Notes under the pieces: model-generated
What the model was told of the DNA's origin: nothing
The model's database searches: none
Seen by the model: only the letters and a program-made list of their open reading frames with translations
In this document: one piece after another, positions 54,260-63,878 of the stretch
Layout: the number at the start of each line of letters is the position of its first letter
How positions within the stretch are numbered: position 1 is the stretch's first letter
Made by a program: the position numbers and the translations under genes
Source of the DNA: an uncultured Roseicyclus sp.
GTDB taxonomy: Bacteria; Pseudomonadota; Alphaproteobacteria; Rhodobacterales; Rhodobacteraceae
Direction: 5' to 3'
Assembly (NCBI GenBank): GCA_947491935.1
Contig: CANLLF010000001.1
Location: forward strand, 1,178,001 to 1,242,000
Length of the DNA: 64,000 nt

Positions 54260-55117
54260 ATGAAAACCCAAATGACCCGCGACTATCTCGCCACCGCCCG
54301 TACCCTGTCCGAGGCCCTGCCCTACCTGCAACGCTTCAACGACGCGGTCGTGGTGGTGAAGTTCGGCGGCAACGCGATGGGCGACGACGCTGAAATGGCG
54401 AGCTTCGCCCGCGATATGGTGCTGCTGCGTCAGGTCGGCGTGAACCCGGTTGTCGTCCATGGCGGTGGCCCGATGATCAACGACATGTTGGCCAAGCTGA
54501 ACATCGAAAGCACCTTCAAGAACGGCAAGCGTGTCACCGACGCCGCCACCGTCGAAGTCGTCGAAATGGTGCTGTCAGGCCGCGTCAACAAACGCATCGT
54601 GCAGGCGATCAATGCCGAGGGCGGCAAGGCCGTGGGCCTGTCGGGCAAGGATGCCAACCTGATCACCTGCAAGGCAGCAGACCCGGAACTGGGGTTTGTG
54701 GGGGAGCCCACGGATGTCGACCCGAGCGTGATCAATAACCTCTTTGAGGATGACATGATCCCGGTCATCGCCCCTTTGGGCCAAGGCCACGCTGGAGAGA
54801 CCTACAATATCAACGGCGACACCGCCGCCGGTGCCATCGCTGCCGCGCTTCAGGCTGACCGCCTGCTGCTGCTCACCAATGTCTCAGGCGTCAAGAATGC
54901 CGCGGGGGACGTGGTGACCGAGTTGACCACCGCCGATATCGAGGCCCTGATCGCCGACGGCACGATCGCCGGAGGTATGATCCCCAAGACCGAAACCGCG
55001 CTGGAGGCGGTTCGGGCGGGTGTCCGCGCCTGTACCATCGTCGATGGCCGTGTGCCCAATGCGGTTCTGCTCGAGCTGTTCACCGAACACGGTGCCGGCT
55101 CCATGATCCGCGCCTGA
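54260..55117 (+). CDS. argB: Acetylglutamate kinase
   Basis: The 285-residue protein has [10 protein letters not shown] (phosphate-binding strand), VVHGGGPMI, and the C-terminal [14 protein letters not shown] with [13 protein letters not shown], all standard for NAGK, the second step of arginine synthesis. The stop shares a base with the start of the next gene. A 145-bp gap from engB should contain its own promoter. Confidence 0.97.
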   Translation: MKTQMTRDYLATARTLSEALPYLQRFNDAVVVVKFGGNAMGDDAEMASFARDMVLLRQVGVNPVVVHGGGPMINDMLAKLNIESTFKNGKRVTDAATVEVVEMVLSGRVNKRIVQAINAEGGKAVGLSGKDANLITCKAADPELGFVGEPTDVDPSVINNLFEDDMIPVIAPLGQGHAGETYNINGDTAAGAIAAALQADRLLLLTNVSGVKNAAGDVVTELTTADIEALIADGTIAGGMIPKTETALEAVRAGVRACTIVDGRVPNAVLLELFTEHGAGSMIRA

Positions 55118-55764
55118 TGGATTACGCCGCCCTGCAATCCGCCGCCGCTGCGTCTCACCTTGCTGTGGTCGGCGCGTTCCATCCGGAGCCGCACCACAAG
55201 GCCCCGGAAGGCACCGGCACGCTCGCCCTTCTCGCACCGCTGGAGCCCGGCTTCTGGGCGCATTTCATGGCATCACCGGAATACAACGACGACTCCCCGG
55301 ACCCGATGGACCGCTGGTCGACCCGCGTGGTCACCGACCTCGCCAGGGCCACGAATGCGACCCCTGTCTTTCCGTTCGGAGGTCCGCCCTACAGCCCGTT
55401 CATCGCCTGGGCGCAGGAGACGGGCCGGATCCACAAAAGCCCCGTCACGCTGCTGGTCCATGACAAACAGGGCCTGATGATCTCGTTCCGGGGCGCGCTG
55501 GCCCTGCGCGAGGTGATTGACCTACCGCCCCCACCGCTCAGCCCCTGCCTGATCTGCCCCGCGCCCTGCGAAGAGGCCTGCCCGGTCAACGCGCTCTCCG
55601 AAGATGGCTACGACACCGCCGCCTGCCACGCCTTCCTCGATACCCCGGACGGTCAGGATTGCATGCAAAACGGTTGCAAGGCCCGCCGCGCCTGCCCCGT
55701 CAGCCAGGATTTCGCGCGCGACCCGGCCCAATCCGCCTTCCATATGCAGAGCTTTCACAAATGA
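55117..55764 (+). CDS. 4Fe-4S ferredoxin-like protein
   Basis: The 215-residue protein has a CLICPAPCEEACPVNAL cluster motif and a second CMQNGCKARRACPV group, i.e. two iron-sulfur sites at the C-terminus. The N-terminal half is a soluble domain resembling epoxyqueuosine-reductase-associated proteins. Electron partner unknown. One-base overlap with argB and 4-bp overlap with the following gene. Confidence 0.85.
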   Translation: MDYAALQSAAAASHLAVVGAFHPEPHHKAPEGTGTLALLAPLEPGFWAHFMASPEYNDDSPDPMDRWSTRVVTDLARATNATPVFPFGGPPYSPFIAWAQETGRIHKSPVTLLVHDKQGLMISFRGALALREVIDLPPPPLSPCLICPAPCEEACPVNALSEDGYDTAACHAFLDTPDGQDCMQNGCKARRACPVSQDFARDPAQSAFHMQSFHK

Positions 55765-56273
55765 GCCTCACCCTTCTCCTGATCCGTCATTGCAAATCCG
55801 ACTGGACGGCCGGGGCGGCCTCGGATCATGACCGCCCGTTGAACCCGCGCGGACAACGGGACGCACCGCGGATCGGTGCCTGGTTGCGGGGGCAGGGCCT
55901 CACGCCTGATCTCGTCCTGTGTTCCGACGCCTGCCGCACCCGGCAGACATGGGACGGGATCACCTCGGAACTGCCCACGCCGTTACCCAAGCTGGTGCTG
56001 AGCCGGGATTTCTACCTGGCAGAACCGGCAGTGATGTTGCGCGCCATCCAACAGGTTGAGGGGGCGCAGACGGTTGCCATGGTGGCCCACAGCCCGGGCA
56101 TTCCCTCGCTCGCCTGGGATCTGGTGGAGATGCCGCCGGTGGAACCCGAATTCGGCACCTATCCGACAGGCGCCGTCACGGTGATCGATTTTGACGCCGA
56201 AGCTTGGGCCGACATCACACGCGGCGACGTCAGGGCATTCGTCATCCCACGCGGGCTGCCCGACCGGGATTGA
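55761..56273 (+). CDS. SixA-like histidine phosphatase
   Basis: From ATG 55761 the product has 170 residues. LLLIRHCKSDW carries the RH(G) phosphohistidine motif (RHCKS instead of RHGxA), CSDACRTRQT follows, and MVAHSPGI supplies the second His. SixA enzymes dephosphorylate phosphohistidine phosphotransfer proteins. ATGA overlap with the ferredoxin gene. Confidence 0.9.
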   Translation: MSLTLLLIRHCKSDWTAGAASDHDRPLNPRGQRDAPRIGAWLRGQGLTPDLVLCSDACRTRQTWDGITSELPTPLPKLVLSRDFYLAEPAVMLRAIQQVEGAQTVAMVAHSPGIPSLAWDLVEMPPVEPEFGTYPTGAVTVIDFDAEAWADITRGDVRAFVIPRGLPDRD

Positions 56274-56441
56274 TGACACACCGTCACGCACGGTTTTCAT
56301 CAAATTCGAGGCAAGACTGCGCCAGTTTGTCTGCACTCAGCCACTCCTGTTCATGCTTCGTTAGGGCCTGGGGCAACAATGTGGCGATGTTCGGGACAGG
56401 GTTTATACGCTTGTTTGTCGGACACTGTAGGGGTGCTTCAA

Positions 56442-57530
56442 ATGGACGACCAAAGCCTGACCTGGAAAGTGACACCGGATCTTCTCGGCGTTCTCGATGC
56501 CGATGGAAAATTCATGCGAACGAACCCGGCCTGGTTTCCCGTGCTTGGCCGCACGTCTGAAGAGATCGAAAGCCGATTGTTCTTCGATTTCATTCATCCC
56601 GACGACATGGCCATCACCGCCAAGGCATTCGTCGACATCCAGCACGGCAGGCCGATCCTGCAATTTGAAAACCGATATCGGCACAAGGATGGCAGCTATC
56701 GCTGGTTGTCATGGAACGCGGTGCCAGAGGGTGATTTGTTCATCTGCTCGGCCCGCGACGTTACGGATGCGAAGGAAAACGAAGAGACGTTGGCGCGGGC
56801 GCAGGCCGACGCCGTGCTGCGCGAGCAATTCATCTCCATCCTCGGCCACGATTTGCGCAACCCGCTTGCCGGGGCAAGCTGCGCGGTGCAATTCCTGGAA
56901 CGCGAGGTTCTGTCAGAGCGCGGGCGTATCGTACTCAACACGGCCAACCTGTCGCTCCAGCGGATGTCCAAGCTGATCGACGATGTGCTCGACTTCGCGC
57001 GTGCACGACTTGGTGGGAATATCGGCGTTTCGCTCAAGCCGGATGCCCGTCTGAAACCGGTTCTCCAGCAGACCGTGAACGAGATGAAGCTGACCAACCC
57101 CACCATTCAATGGCAGGAAATCCTCGATTTCGCCGATCCGGTTTCCTGCGATCCCGACCGGATTGCGCAATTGATCTCCAACCTTTTGGGCAACGCCATT
57201 TTCCACGGCGAGCCAGGCGGCACGATCCGGATTCATGCCCGCGATGCCGGGCCGAACCTGCTCGTCTCCGTCACCAATCGCGGTGGACAGATCCCGCAGG
57301 AGATCCAGACGCAGCTCTTCGAGCCATTCGAGCGGGCCGAACCGGGAAGTTCGCAAAACGGGCTCGGCCTTGGGCTCTATATCTGCAAGCAGATCGCCGA
57401 TGGGCATAACGGCGATATCGAGGTTGAGTCCGAGGGCGATGAAACGACCTTCACCCTCAAGATCCCCCGAGGTCGGAGCCTGATCTCATTGGTGACGGAG
57501 CCGACGGTGGAATTGCGCAAGACGGCCTGA
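56442..57530 (+). CDS. Cytoplasmic PAS-domain histidine kinase
   Basis: From ATG 56442 the product has 362 residues with no membrane helix. PAS domain at about 8-110 (LLGVLDADGKFMRTNPAW, DFIHPDD, RHKDGSYRW), then GHDLRNPL with H136, an N box NLLGNAIFHG, NRGGQIP (G1, degenerate) and NGLGLGLYI (G2). It senses an internal or redox cue; no regulator is beside it. The chosen start is preceded by a divergence from a longer in-frame ATG at 56379. Confidence 0.92.
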   Translation: MDDQSLTWKVTPDLLGVLDADGKFMRTNPAWFPVLGRTSEEIESRLFFDFIHPDDMAITAKAFVDIQHGRPILQFENRYRHKDGSYRWLSWNAVPEGDLFICSARDVTDAKENEETLARAQADAVLREQFISILGHDLRNPLAGASCAVQFLEREVLSERGRIVLNTANLSLQRMSKLIDDVLDFARARLGGNIGVSLKPDARLKPVLQQTVNEMKLTNPTIQWQEILDFADPVSCDPDRIAQLISNLLGNAIFHGEPGGTIRIHARDAGPNLLVSVTNRGGQIPQEIQTQLFEPFERAEPGSSQNGLGLGLYICKQIADGHNGDIEVESEGDETTFTLKIPRGRSLISLVTEPTVELRKTA

Positions 57531-57572
57531 CCGGGCCCGCGGGTCGAAAGGCACGCCCCTCAAACAGCCAAG

Positions 57573-57602
57573 CGCCCGCCGTCCCGATGGGGGCGACGGG
57601 CG
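57573..57602. terminator. Likely bidirectional terminator between convergent genes
   Basis: A GC-rich hairpin (CGCCCG...GTCCC / GGGGGCGACGGGCG, with small bulges) lies between the PAS kinase and the ABC transporter ATPase genes. No T-run follows on either strand, so termination strength is doubtful. Confidence 0.5.
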
Positions 57603-57641
57603 ATCAGGGATCTGTTTGGTGGGAATTACCCTGCTACGCGA

Positions 57642-58445
57642 TCAATGGCCCAGGATCTGGCTCAGGAACAATTGCGTGCGTTCGCTTTGCGGGTTTGTGA
57701 AGAATTCTTCCGGCTCGTTCTGTTCCACGATCTGGCCGGCATCCATGAAGATCACCCGGTTCGCCACCTGACGGGCAAAGCCCATCTCGTGGGTCACGCA
57801 CAGCATCGTCATGCCTTCTTCGGCAAGCGCGATCATGGTGTCGAGCACCTCCTTGATCATCTCCGGGTCCAGCGCCGAGGTGGGTTCGTCGAACAGCATG
57901 ATGCGCGGGCGCATGCAAAGCGACCGGGCAATGGCCACCCGCTGCTGCTGGCCGCCCGAAAGCTGGCCGGGATACTTGTCGGCCTGCTCCGGGATCTTCA
58001 CCTTTTCCAGGAAATACATCGCCGTTTCCTCGGCTTCCTTCTTGGGCGTCTTGCGCACCCAGATCGGGGCCAGCGTGCAGTTCTCCAGGATCGTCAGATG
58101 CGGAAACAGGTTGAAGTGCTGAAAGCACATGCCAACCTCGGACCGGATCTTGTCGATATTCTTCAGGTCATTCGACAGAAGCGTGCCGTCCACCACGATG
58201 GAGCCCTGCTGATGCTCTTCCAGCGCATTGATGCACCGGATCAGCGTGGATTTCCCCGAGCCGGAGGGGCCGCAGATCACGATCCGCTCGCCTTGCTGCA
58301 CGGTCAGGTTGATGTCGCGCAGGACGTGGAACGTCCCGAACCACTTGTTCATCCCGGTGATCTCGATCGCGACCTCGTCAGAGACCTTCATTTGCGACCG
58401 GTCGATTTCCCGGTCCTGAATAAGCGTGTTTGCTGCGTCGGACAT
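57642..58445 (-). CDS. bztD: Amino-acid ABC transporter ATPase BztD
   Basis: The 267-residue protein has Walker [10 protein letters not shown] (59-67), Q-loop Q109, signature LSGGQQQ (152-158) and Walker [11 protein letters not shown] (174-183). It powers uptake of glutamate, glutamine, aspartate and asparagine in the R. capsulatus system. It is the last gene of the bzt operon, 11 bp after the second permease. Confidence 0.95.
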   Translation of the reverse strand: MSDAANTLIQDREIDRSQMKVSDEVAIEITGMNKWFGTFHVLRDINLTVQQGERIVICGPSGSGKSTLIRCINALEEHQQGSIVVDGTLLSNDLKNIDKIRSEVGMCFQHFNLFPHLTILENCTLAPIWVRKTPKKEAEETAMYFLEKVKIPEQADKYPGQLSGGQQQRVAIARSLCMRPRIMLFDEPTSALDPEMIKEVLDTMIALAEEGMTMLCVTHEMGFARQVANRVIFMDAGQIVEQNEPEEFFTNPQSERTQLFLSQILGH

Positions 58446-58456
58446 GGTTTCTCTCC

Positions 58457-59791
58457 TCAGCGGTGGTCAGTGGCGAGCTTACGCTCGAGATATTGCGAAT
58501 AACGGGACATGCCGAAGCAACAGATGAAGAAGCACAGCCCGATGAAGATGAACAGTTCCCAGTAGATCCCGTTCCAATCCGTGTCGGCCCGGATCGCGTT
58601 TGAGAACCCGATCGGGTCAAACAGCCCGATGAACACCACCAGAACAGTATCCTTGAAGAGGCCGATGAACGACGACACGATGCCCGGAATGGAGATCTTG
58701 AGCGCCTGCGGCAGGATGATCAGCTGCATGCTCTGCCAGTAATTCAGGCCCAGAGAATCCGCACCCTCATACTGGCCCCGTGGCAAGGCCGCGAGGCCGC
58801 CCCGGATCACCTCGGCGATATAGGCCGAGGAAAAGAGCGTGACCATGATGATCACCCGCACCATCAGATCGAAATTCGATCCCGGCGGCAGGAAATATCC
58901 CAACAGCAGCTGCGCGGTGAACAGCCACACGATCAATGGCACGCCCCGGATCACCTCGATGAAGATGACAGAGCATTTGTTGATGATGAACAGATCCGAT
59001 TGCCGCCCCAGGGCCAGTATGACGCCCAGCGGCATCGACAGGATGATACCCGACGCGCCGATCACGAAGGCCAGAAGGAAGCCGCCGAACGCGCGGGATT
59101 CCACCGCCTGGATGCCGATGGGAAGGATCGAATGCAAGCCGCTGATCAGCGGGCCGGTCAGGTACATCCAGAACAGGATGGGCACGAGGATCGCGCCAAT
59201 GGTGGCCAACATGGACCCCAAAGTGCCTTCGCCGAACTTGACGACCGCCCAGCCGAGGACAAACCCAAGCGCCACGACGATCGGCGTCCAGATCGATCCG
59301 CCCCACAACAGCCAGAAGCACAGGAAGGGCATCAAGGCCGTCAGGATCAGCATCTTGCGCGGCAGGCTGTCGTAAAGCACCGGCGCAATCGCGGTGAGAA
59401 ACAGGGCCAGTGCAAGGATCGGACGCCAGTAGAGATCGCTGGGGTAGAAGCCGAACATCAGCTGGTCCCAGCGGTCGACAAGGACCGCCCAACAGGCCAC
59501 GTCATGGCCATGCTCTCCGCTGCCGCCCCGTGCATCGCGGATCTCGCGGCATTCGTTAAGCGATCCCGCGTCCCAGATGCCGTTGAGCATCCACGGCAGG
59601 ATCGCAACCAGGACGACGTAGATCACGTAGATCGAGATGATCGTCATCAACGCGTTCCACACCGACGAGAACAGGTTCTCGCGCGCCCACTTTATCGGCC
59701 CGGAGACCGTGACCGGTGGCGTCTGCTCCGGAAGCATCTCGGTGCGGACATACGCGGTGTCGAGGGCGGTTTCTGAATGCAGTTCACTCAT
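58457..59791 (-). CDS. bztC: Amino-acid ABC transporter permease BztC
   Basis: The 444-residue protein has a long N-terminal part with several helices and a Cys-containing loop, and the C-terminal HisM-type permease domain with the EAA loop ([22 protein letters not shown]). This size fits the AapM/BztC type. It is one base after BztB. Confidence 0.94.
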   Translation of the reverse strand: MSELHSETALDTAYVRTEMLPEQTPPVTVSGPIKWARENLFSSVWNALMTIISIYVIYVVLVAILPWMLNGIWDAGSLNECREIRDARGGSGEHGHDVACWAVLVDRWDQLMFGFYPSDLYWRPILALALFLTAIAPVLYDSLPRKMLILTALMPFLCFWLLWGGSIWTPIVVALGFVLGWAVVKFGEGTLGSMLATIGAILVPILFWMYLTGPLISGLHSILPIGIQAVESRAFGGFLLAFVIGASGIILSMPLGVILALGRQSDLFIINKCSVIFIEVIRGVPLIVWLFTAQLLLGYFLPPGSNFDLMVRVIIMVTLFSSAYIAEVIRGGLAALPRGQYEGADSLGLNYWQSMQLIILPQALKISIPGIVSSFIGLFKDTVLVVFIGLFDPIGFSNAIRADTDWNGIYWELFIFIGLCFFICCFGMSRYSQYLERKLATDHR

Positions 59792-59792
59792 A

Positions 59793-61082
59793 TCACCGCT
59801 CCTTCAGTTTGACGGAGTTGTTGTAGACGTTCATCACCGCAGAAATGATCAGCGACGTCGCCAGATAGAACGCCCCGAGGAGGAGCATCCCCTCCAATTC
59901 TCGTCCCGTCTGGTTGATGGTGATCCCGCCCAGGGTCGAGCGGACATCCATATATCCCACGGCAAGGGCCAGGGACGAATTCTTGGTGAGGTTCAGGTAT
60001 TGCGAGATCAGCGGCGGGATGATGACCCGCATCGCCTGCGGCAGAACCACGAGGTTCATCGTCCAGGAGGCCCGCATACCCAAGGCCGATGAAGCTTCGG
60101 TCTGGCCCTTGCTGACCGACATGATGCCCGCTCGCACGATCTCGGCGATGAATGCGCCGGTATAGAGCGACAGGGCGAACCACAGCGCGATCAGGGAGTT
60201 CCGCAGATGCACACCGCCCGTGAAGTTGAAGCCCCGCAACTCAGGATAATCCAGGGTGACCCCAAGCGCGATCAGAACAAGGGCTGCGGGCAGCACCACA
60301 CTGGCCGCGCGCATCCAGAACAGGCCTGGCGGTCGTATCCCCGTGGCCTCCTGTTTTGCCTTGCCCCAGCGCCCGATGATGCCGGACACCACGATGCCAC
60401 CGATCAGGGCCACCAGAAACAGCGCCCAATCTCCGAAGCTGACGGCGGGAATGACGGCAGCGGGCACACCATCGGCGGCCTCGCTCATCTCATTTCCGCC
60501 GAGCGACCGGGTGAAGACAACATTGGGAATGTAGACGCCGCGATTGGTGACGGCGACGCTCTGGCCCAGGATCATGGAGGCCTCGGCATCCTCCCCGCGG
60601 AAATCGCGCGGTTGCGGCATGCCCTCTGTCATGACCGCGAAGATCACGATGATCCACAGCAGCAGCGGGATGTTGCGGAAGCCTTCGACATAGACCGTCA
60701 TCAACCGGCCCACGATCCAGTTCTTCGACAGGCGCAGAACACCGGCGATCACGCCGAGGATCGTTGCAAAGACACAGCCAAGGAAGGCGACGAGAAGGGT
60801 GTTGAGGATCCCCACGAAGGCGGCGCGACCGTGAGTCGAGTCGTTCGAATACTCGATCAGGCGCTGGTTGATATCATACCCGGCCCGGTTTCCCAGAAAG
60901 CCGAAATCGAAATCCTTGCCAAGCGCCGACAAATTCTGGATCGCGTTTGTGACGAGCTCGAACAAGCCCCACATGATCAGAATGAACGCCACCACCTGGA
61001 TCGTAAGCGACCGGTATCGGGTGTCGTAAATCAGCTGGCTGAAATGGAAAGATGGTTGCGGTGGATCCGTCAACGTCGCCAT
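59793..61082 (-). CDS. bztB: Amino-acid ABC transporter permease BztB
   Basis: The 429-residue protein has an N-terminal helix, a periplasmic loop (about 160-215) and a permease domain with ASSALGMRASWTMNLVVLPQAMRV as the EAA loop. It pairs with BztC to form the channel. The BztA gene lies upstream across a 153-bp gap holding a hairpin. Confidence 0.94.
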   Translation of the reverse strand: MATLTDPPQPSFHFSQLIYDTRYRSLTIQVVAFILIMWGLFELVTNAIQNLSALGKDFDFGFLGNRAGYDINQRLIEYSNDSTHGRAAFVGILNTLLVAFLGCVFATILGVIAGVLRLSKNWIVGRLMTVYVEGFRNIPLLLWIIVIFAVMTEGMPQPRDFRGEDAEASMILGQSVAVTNRGVYIPNVVFTRSLGGNEMSEAADGVPAAVIPAVSFGDWALFLVALIGGIVVSGIIGRWGKAKQEATGIRPPGLFWMRAASVVLPAALVLIALGVTLDYPELRGFNFTGGVHLRNSLIALWFALSLYTGAFIAEIVRAGIMSVSKGQTEASSALGMRASWTMNLVVLPQAMRVIIPPLISQYLNLTKNSSLALAVGYMDVRSTLGGITINQTGRELEGMLLLGAFYLATSLIISAVMNVYNNSVKLKER

Positions 61083-61195
61083 GGAATTGCCCCTGTCAGA
61101 AGGTATCGCGCGTCCCGTGCGGCGGCCCGATTATGGTGGGTCCTGCCGGTTATATGAGGGTCGCTGCGCTTGGTATTTGGTCCCGGATATGGAAA

Positions 61196-61219
61196 GGGCG
61201 CGACCCCTAGGTCGCGCCC
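61196..61219 (-). terminator. Hairpin between bztA and bztB
   Basis: A perfect 10-bp stem GGGCGCGACC / GGTCGCGCCC with a CCTA loop. It lies 17 bp after bztA. No T-run follows, so partial termination or mRNA stabilisation favouring the binding protein over the permeases is likely. Confidence 0.75.
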
Positions 61220-61235
61220 TCACCAGTTTCAGAGT

Positions 61236-62261
61236 TTACCGGAACGGCGGGCTGTAGAGCAGGCCACCATCGGTCCACTGGGCGTTGAGCCCGCGGGCCA
61301 GGCCGATGGGTGTTGCTTCCCCGATGTTGCCCTCGAAGAGCTCACCGTAATTGCCGCCCGCCGCGATGGCGTTGGCGGCCCAGTCAGCGTCGAGGCCGAG
61401 CATGGCGCCCAGTTCACCCTCGGTGCCGAGCAGACGGCGAATTTCGGGGTTCTCCGTGGTGCCACCGATTTCGCCGACATTGGCAGAGGTCACACCGAGC
61501 TCTTCAGCAGAGATCAGCGCGTTCAGCGTCCAGCGGACGATATCGCCCCACTCGTTGTCGCCGTGACGGACCAGCGGGCCAAGCGGCTCCTTGGACACGA
61601 TCTCGGGCAGAACGACGTGTGCGGTCGGATCTTCGAACGTGGCGCGCGTTGCGGCCAGGCCCGAAGCGTCGGTGGTGTACACGTCACATGCGCCGGCAAG
61701 GTATTGCTGCTGCGCTTCTGCGTTGGTCTCGATCGGCACGGGCTCGTAGCTCATGTTGTTCGAGGAGAAGAAGTCAGCAAGGTTCAGTTCGGTCGTGGTG
61801 CCGGTCTGGATACAGACGGTTGCGCCGTCCAGTTCCAGGGCGGACGAAACGCCCAGTTCACGCGGAACCATGAAGCCCTGACCATCGTAGTAGTTCACAC
61901 CGACGAATTCGAACGCGAGGTCAACGTCACGCGAGAAGGTCCACGTGGTGTTGCGCGCCAGCAGGTCGATCTCGCCCGAAGCCAGAGCGGTAAAGCGGGT
62001 CTGGCCGGTGGTCGGAACGAATTCAACCGCGCTCGGGTCGCCGAGAACGGCGGCTGCAACCGCGCGGCACACGCCGACATCGAAGCCCTGCCATTCGCCG
62101 TTGGCGTCAGGTGCCGCGAAACCGGTCAGGCCGGTGGTGACACCGCAGTTCAGCGTGCCACGTTCCTGGACCTGGGCCAGCGTGCCACCGTCTTGTGCAG
62201 ATGCGTAACCTGCGGCGGCGCCAGCAATCGCGAGCGTACCGAGAAATACGGATTTTTTCAT
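61236..62261 (-). CDS. bztA: Amino-acid ABC transporter binding protein BztA
   Basis: The 341-residue protein has a signal peptide (cleavage after ASA, about 22) and binding-protein features: GTLNCGVTTGLTGFAAPDANGEWQGFDVGVCRA, FTALASGEIDLL and YVTTDASGLAA-like segments. It binds acidic amino acids and amides in the periplasm. GGAAGAGG precedes the ATG. It leads the bztABCD operon. Confidence 0.95.
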   Translation of the reverse strand: MKKSVFLGTLAIAGAAAGYASAQDGGTLAQVQERGTLNCGVTTGLTGFAAPDANGEWQGFDVGVCRAVAAAVLGDPSAVEFVPTTGQTRFTALASGEIDLLARNTTWTFSRDVDLAFEFVGVNYYDGQGFMVPRELGVSSALELDGATVCIQTGTTTELNLADFFSSNNMSYEPVPIETNAEAQQQYLAGACDVYTTDASGLAATRATFEDPTAHVVLPEIVSKEPLGPLVRHGDNEWGDIVRWTLNALISAEELGVTSANVGEIGGTTENPEIRRLLGTEGELGAMLGLDADWAANAIAAGGNYGELFEGNIGEATPIGLARGLNAQWTDGGLLYSPPFR

Positions 62262-62496
62262 GTTTACCTCTTCCTGTGGATCCGCCCGTCGGGGTCATCT
62301 TTCCGTGTCCGTCGGGCCTTGGCATATGCCGGGAGAGCCTGTTGAACCCTCGCCGAGGCCAAAATGGGCAAATCCTGTGCATAAGGTCAAGGGTAAGGGG
62401 CGTGGAATGCCGATAGGAAACGGAGCGTTTTCGCGTGCGCGTTAGGCATTCGACCATAAAATGCGCAATGGTATCTGGGCACTGCCGCCCTTTGCA
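62262..62496. promoter_or_regulatory. Intergenic region upstream of bztA
   Basis: This region of 235 bp should hold the bzt promoter. I could not pick a convincing -35/-10 pair. The ATP12 gene ends at 62497 in the same orientation, so bzt is not coupled to it. Confidence 0.4.
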
Positions 62497-63210
62497 TCAT
62501 TTTGCACAACACAGATCCCAGAACGCTTCTGCATGAAGCAACTGGGCCTCTTTTGCGGCGGCGGCCGCTTTCGCCTCCTCATCCTCGCCCCATTGCTCGA
62601 TCTGCCAATCCTCATCGATTCGGCTGAGTTCGTAGGCATTCTTGGCATTTAGGCGGCGTTCGGTGACGGCGAGGCCCAGAACGAGAGACCCGGTCAGCGT
62701 CACCAGATCGTGCAGCGCGACCATCGAAAAGGCGTCGGTTCCGGCGACGGCATCGGCAAGATTGGCGACCGCTTCGGGCGGCTGATCCACGGGTACGATC
62801 CCCGCGCCCACATTCAACCGCGCGTCAAAGCGCTCCGCGGCCCAGTCCAAAAGTGGATCCCAGCCCGTGATCTGACGTTGCGTCAGTTCCGCCGGGCCCT
62901 CGGCGCGGTAGCACAAAAGATCGGTCTCGCCATAGGCCGCGAGCATGGCCGCAACCTCCTGAAGCTGCGGCACCACCCGCTCAATCGCCGAATTCGCCGA
63001 TCTTGTGTTGGGCATGGTGAGCGGTTTGATCTCCGCCTCCTGCGCGTTCCATTCGGCGGCGACGGCATCCGCCATCGGGCGCGTCGGCAATATCAGGGGC
63101 AGCTTGCCGGGCGTGTTGAGCGGCTTTCCGTCAAGCGCCACGCGATAGCCGCCTTCCACTTCTGTCACCTCGGCAAGGGTCCAGAACCGTTTGGCTTTCC
63201 ACTCGGTCAT
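62497..63210 (-). CDS. ATP12-family F1-ATPase assembly chaperone
   Basis: From ATG 63210 the product has 237 residues. KRFWTLAEV, VALDGKPLNTPGK, LILPTRPMADAVAAEW, AYGETDLLCYRA and GSLVLGLAV are ATP12 motifs. It probably helps assemble the F1 alpha subunit. It overlaps the HAD gene by 4 bp. Confidence 0.93.
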   Translation of the reverse strand: MTEWKAKRFWTLAEVTEVEGGYRVALDGKPLNTPGKLPLILPTRPMADAVAAEWNAQEAEIKPLTMPNTRSANSAIERVVPQLQEVAAMLAAYGETDLLCYRAEGPAELTQRQITGWDPLLDWAAERFDARLNVGAGIVPVDQPPEAVANLADAVAGTDAFSMVALHDLVTLTGSLVLGLAVTERRLNAKNAYELSRIDEDWQIEQWGEDEEAKAAAAAKEAQLLHAEAFWDLCCAK

Positions 63211-63878
63211 GCGGCCTCCCACATCCGGTCAAGCGCCGTGGGAAGCGCATCGAAATCATCCAGAACCTCCACGGCCCGCGCGGCGCGCAATGCCCCCGCC
63301 GGATGGTAGCCCCAGCCAACGCCAAGCCCCCGCACCTTCGCGGAGGCCGCCATCTCCATATCGTAGCTGGTATCGCCCACCATCACGGCGCGCCCGGGCG
63401 CCACGCCCGTGTCGTCCAGGCAGGTCAGCACCATGGAGGGATGTGGCTTGGACGGGTGATGATCGGCCACCTGGATGGTCTGAAACATCCGGTCCCACCC
63501 ATGCAGTTCGATCAGATGATCGAGCCCCCGGCGCGATTTTCCCGTGGCGATGCCCAACAGCGTATCTGGCTCTGCGGACAGTATCGCCAAGGCGGCCTCG
63601 GCGCCGGGATAAAGCGGCGAATGGGCCTCGCCGGACTGGCGCAGCGTCGCGAAGCTATCCTTGTAGGCTTCCGTCAGGCTATCGCGCAGATGGACGCGAT
63701 CGGGCACCAGCCGGGCAAACGCCTGCGGTAGCGACAGGCCGACGATCGAGAGGATCTCTTCGCGGCCCGGCACAGCGATACCGTGGGCATCGAATGCGCC
63801 CGCCATCGACGCAAGGATGTGGCCCTGGCTATCAACCAGCGTGCCATCGACATCGAAAATCACCAGGCGCAGGCTCAT
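63207..63878 (-). CDS. HAD-superfamily phosphatase (Gph-like)
   Basis: The 223-residue protein has IFDVDGTLVDSQ (nucleophile D9), GIATGKSRRGL (motif II), KPHPSM (motif III Lys) and VMVGDTSYDM (motif IV), with a helical cap. It resembles phosphoglycolate phosphatases. Its start lies in the stop of the upstream pseudouridine synthase gene. Confidence 0.93.
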   Translation of the reverse strand: MSLRLVIFDVDGTLVDSQGHILASMAGAFDAHGIAVPGREEILSIVGLSLPQAFARLVPDRVHLRDSLTEAYKDSFATLRQSGEAHSPLYPGAEAALAILSAEPDTLLGIATGKSRRGLDHLIELHGWDRMFQTIQVADHHPSKPHPSMVLTCLDDTGVAPGRAVMVGDTSYDMEMAASAKVRGLGVGWGYHPAGALRAARAVEVLDDFDALPTALDRMWEAA

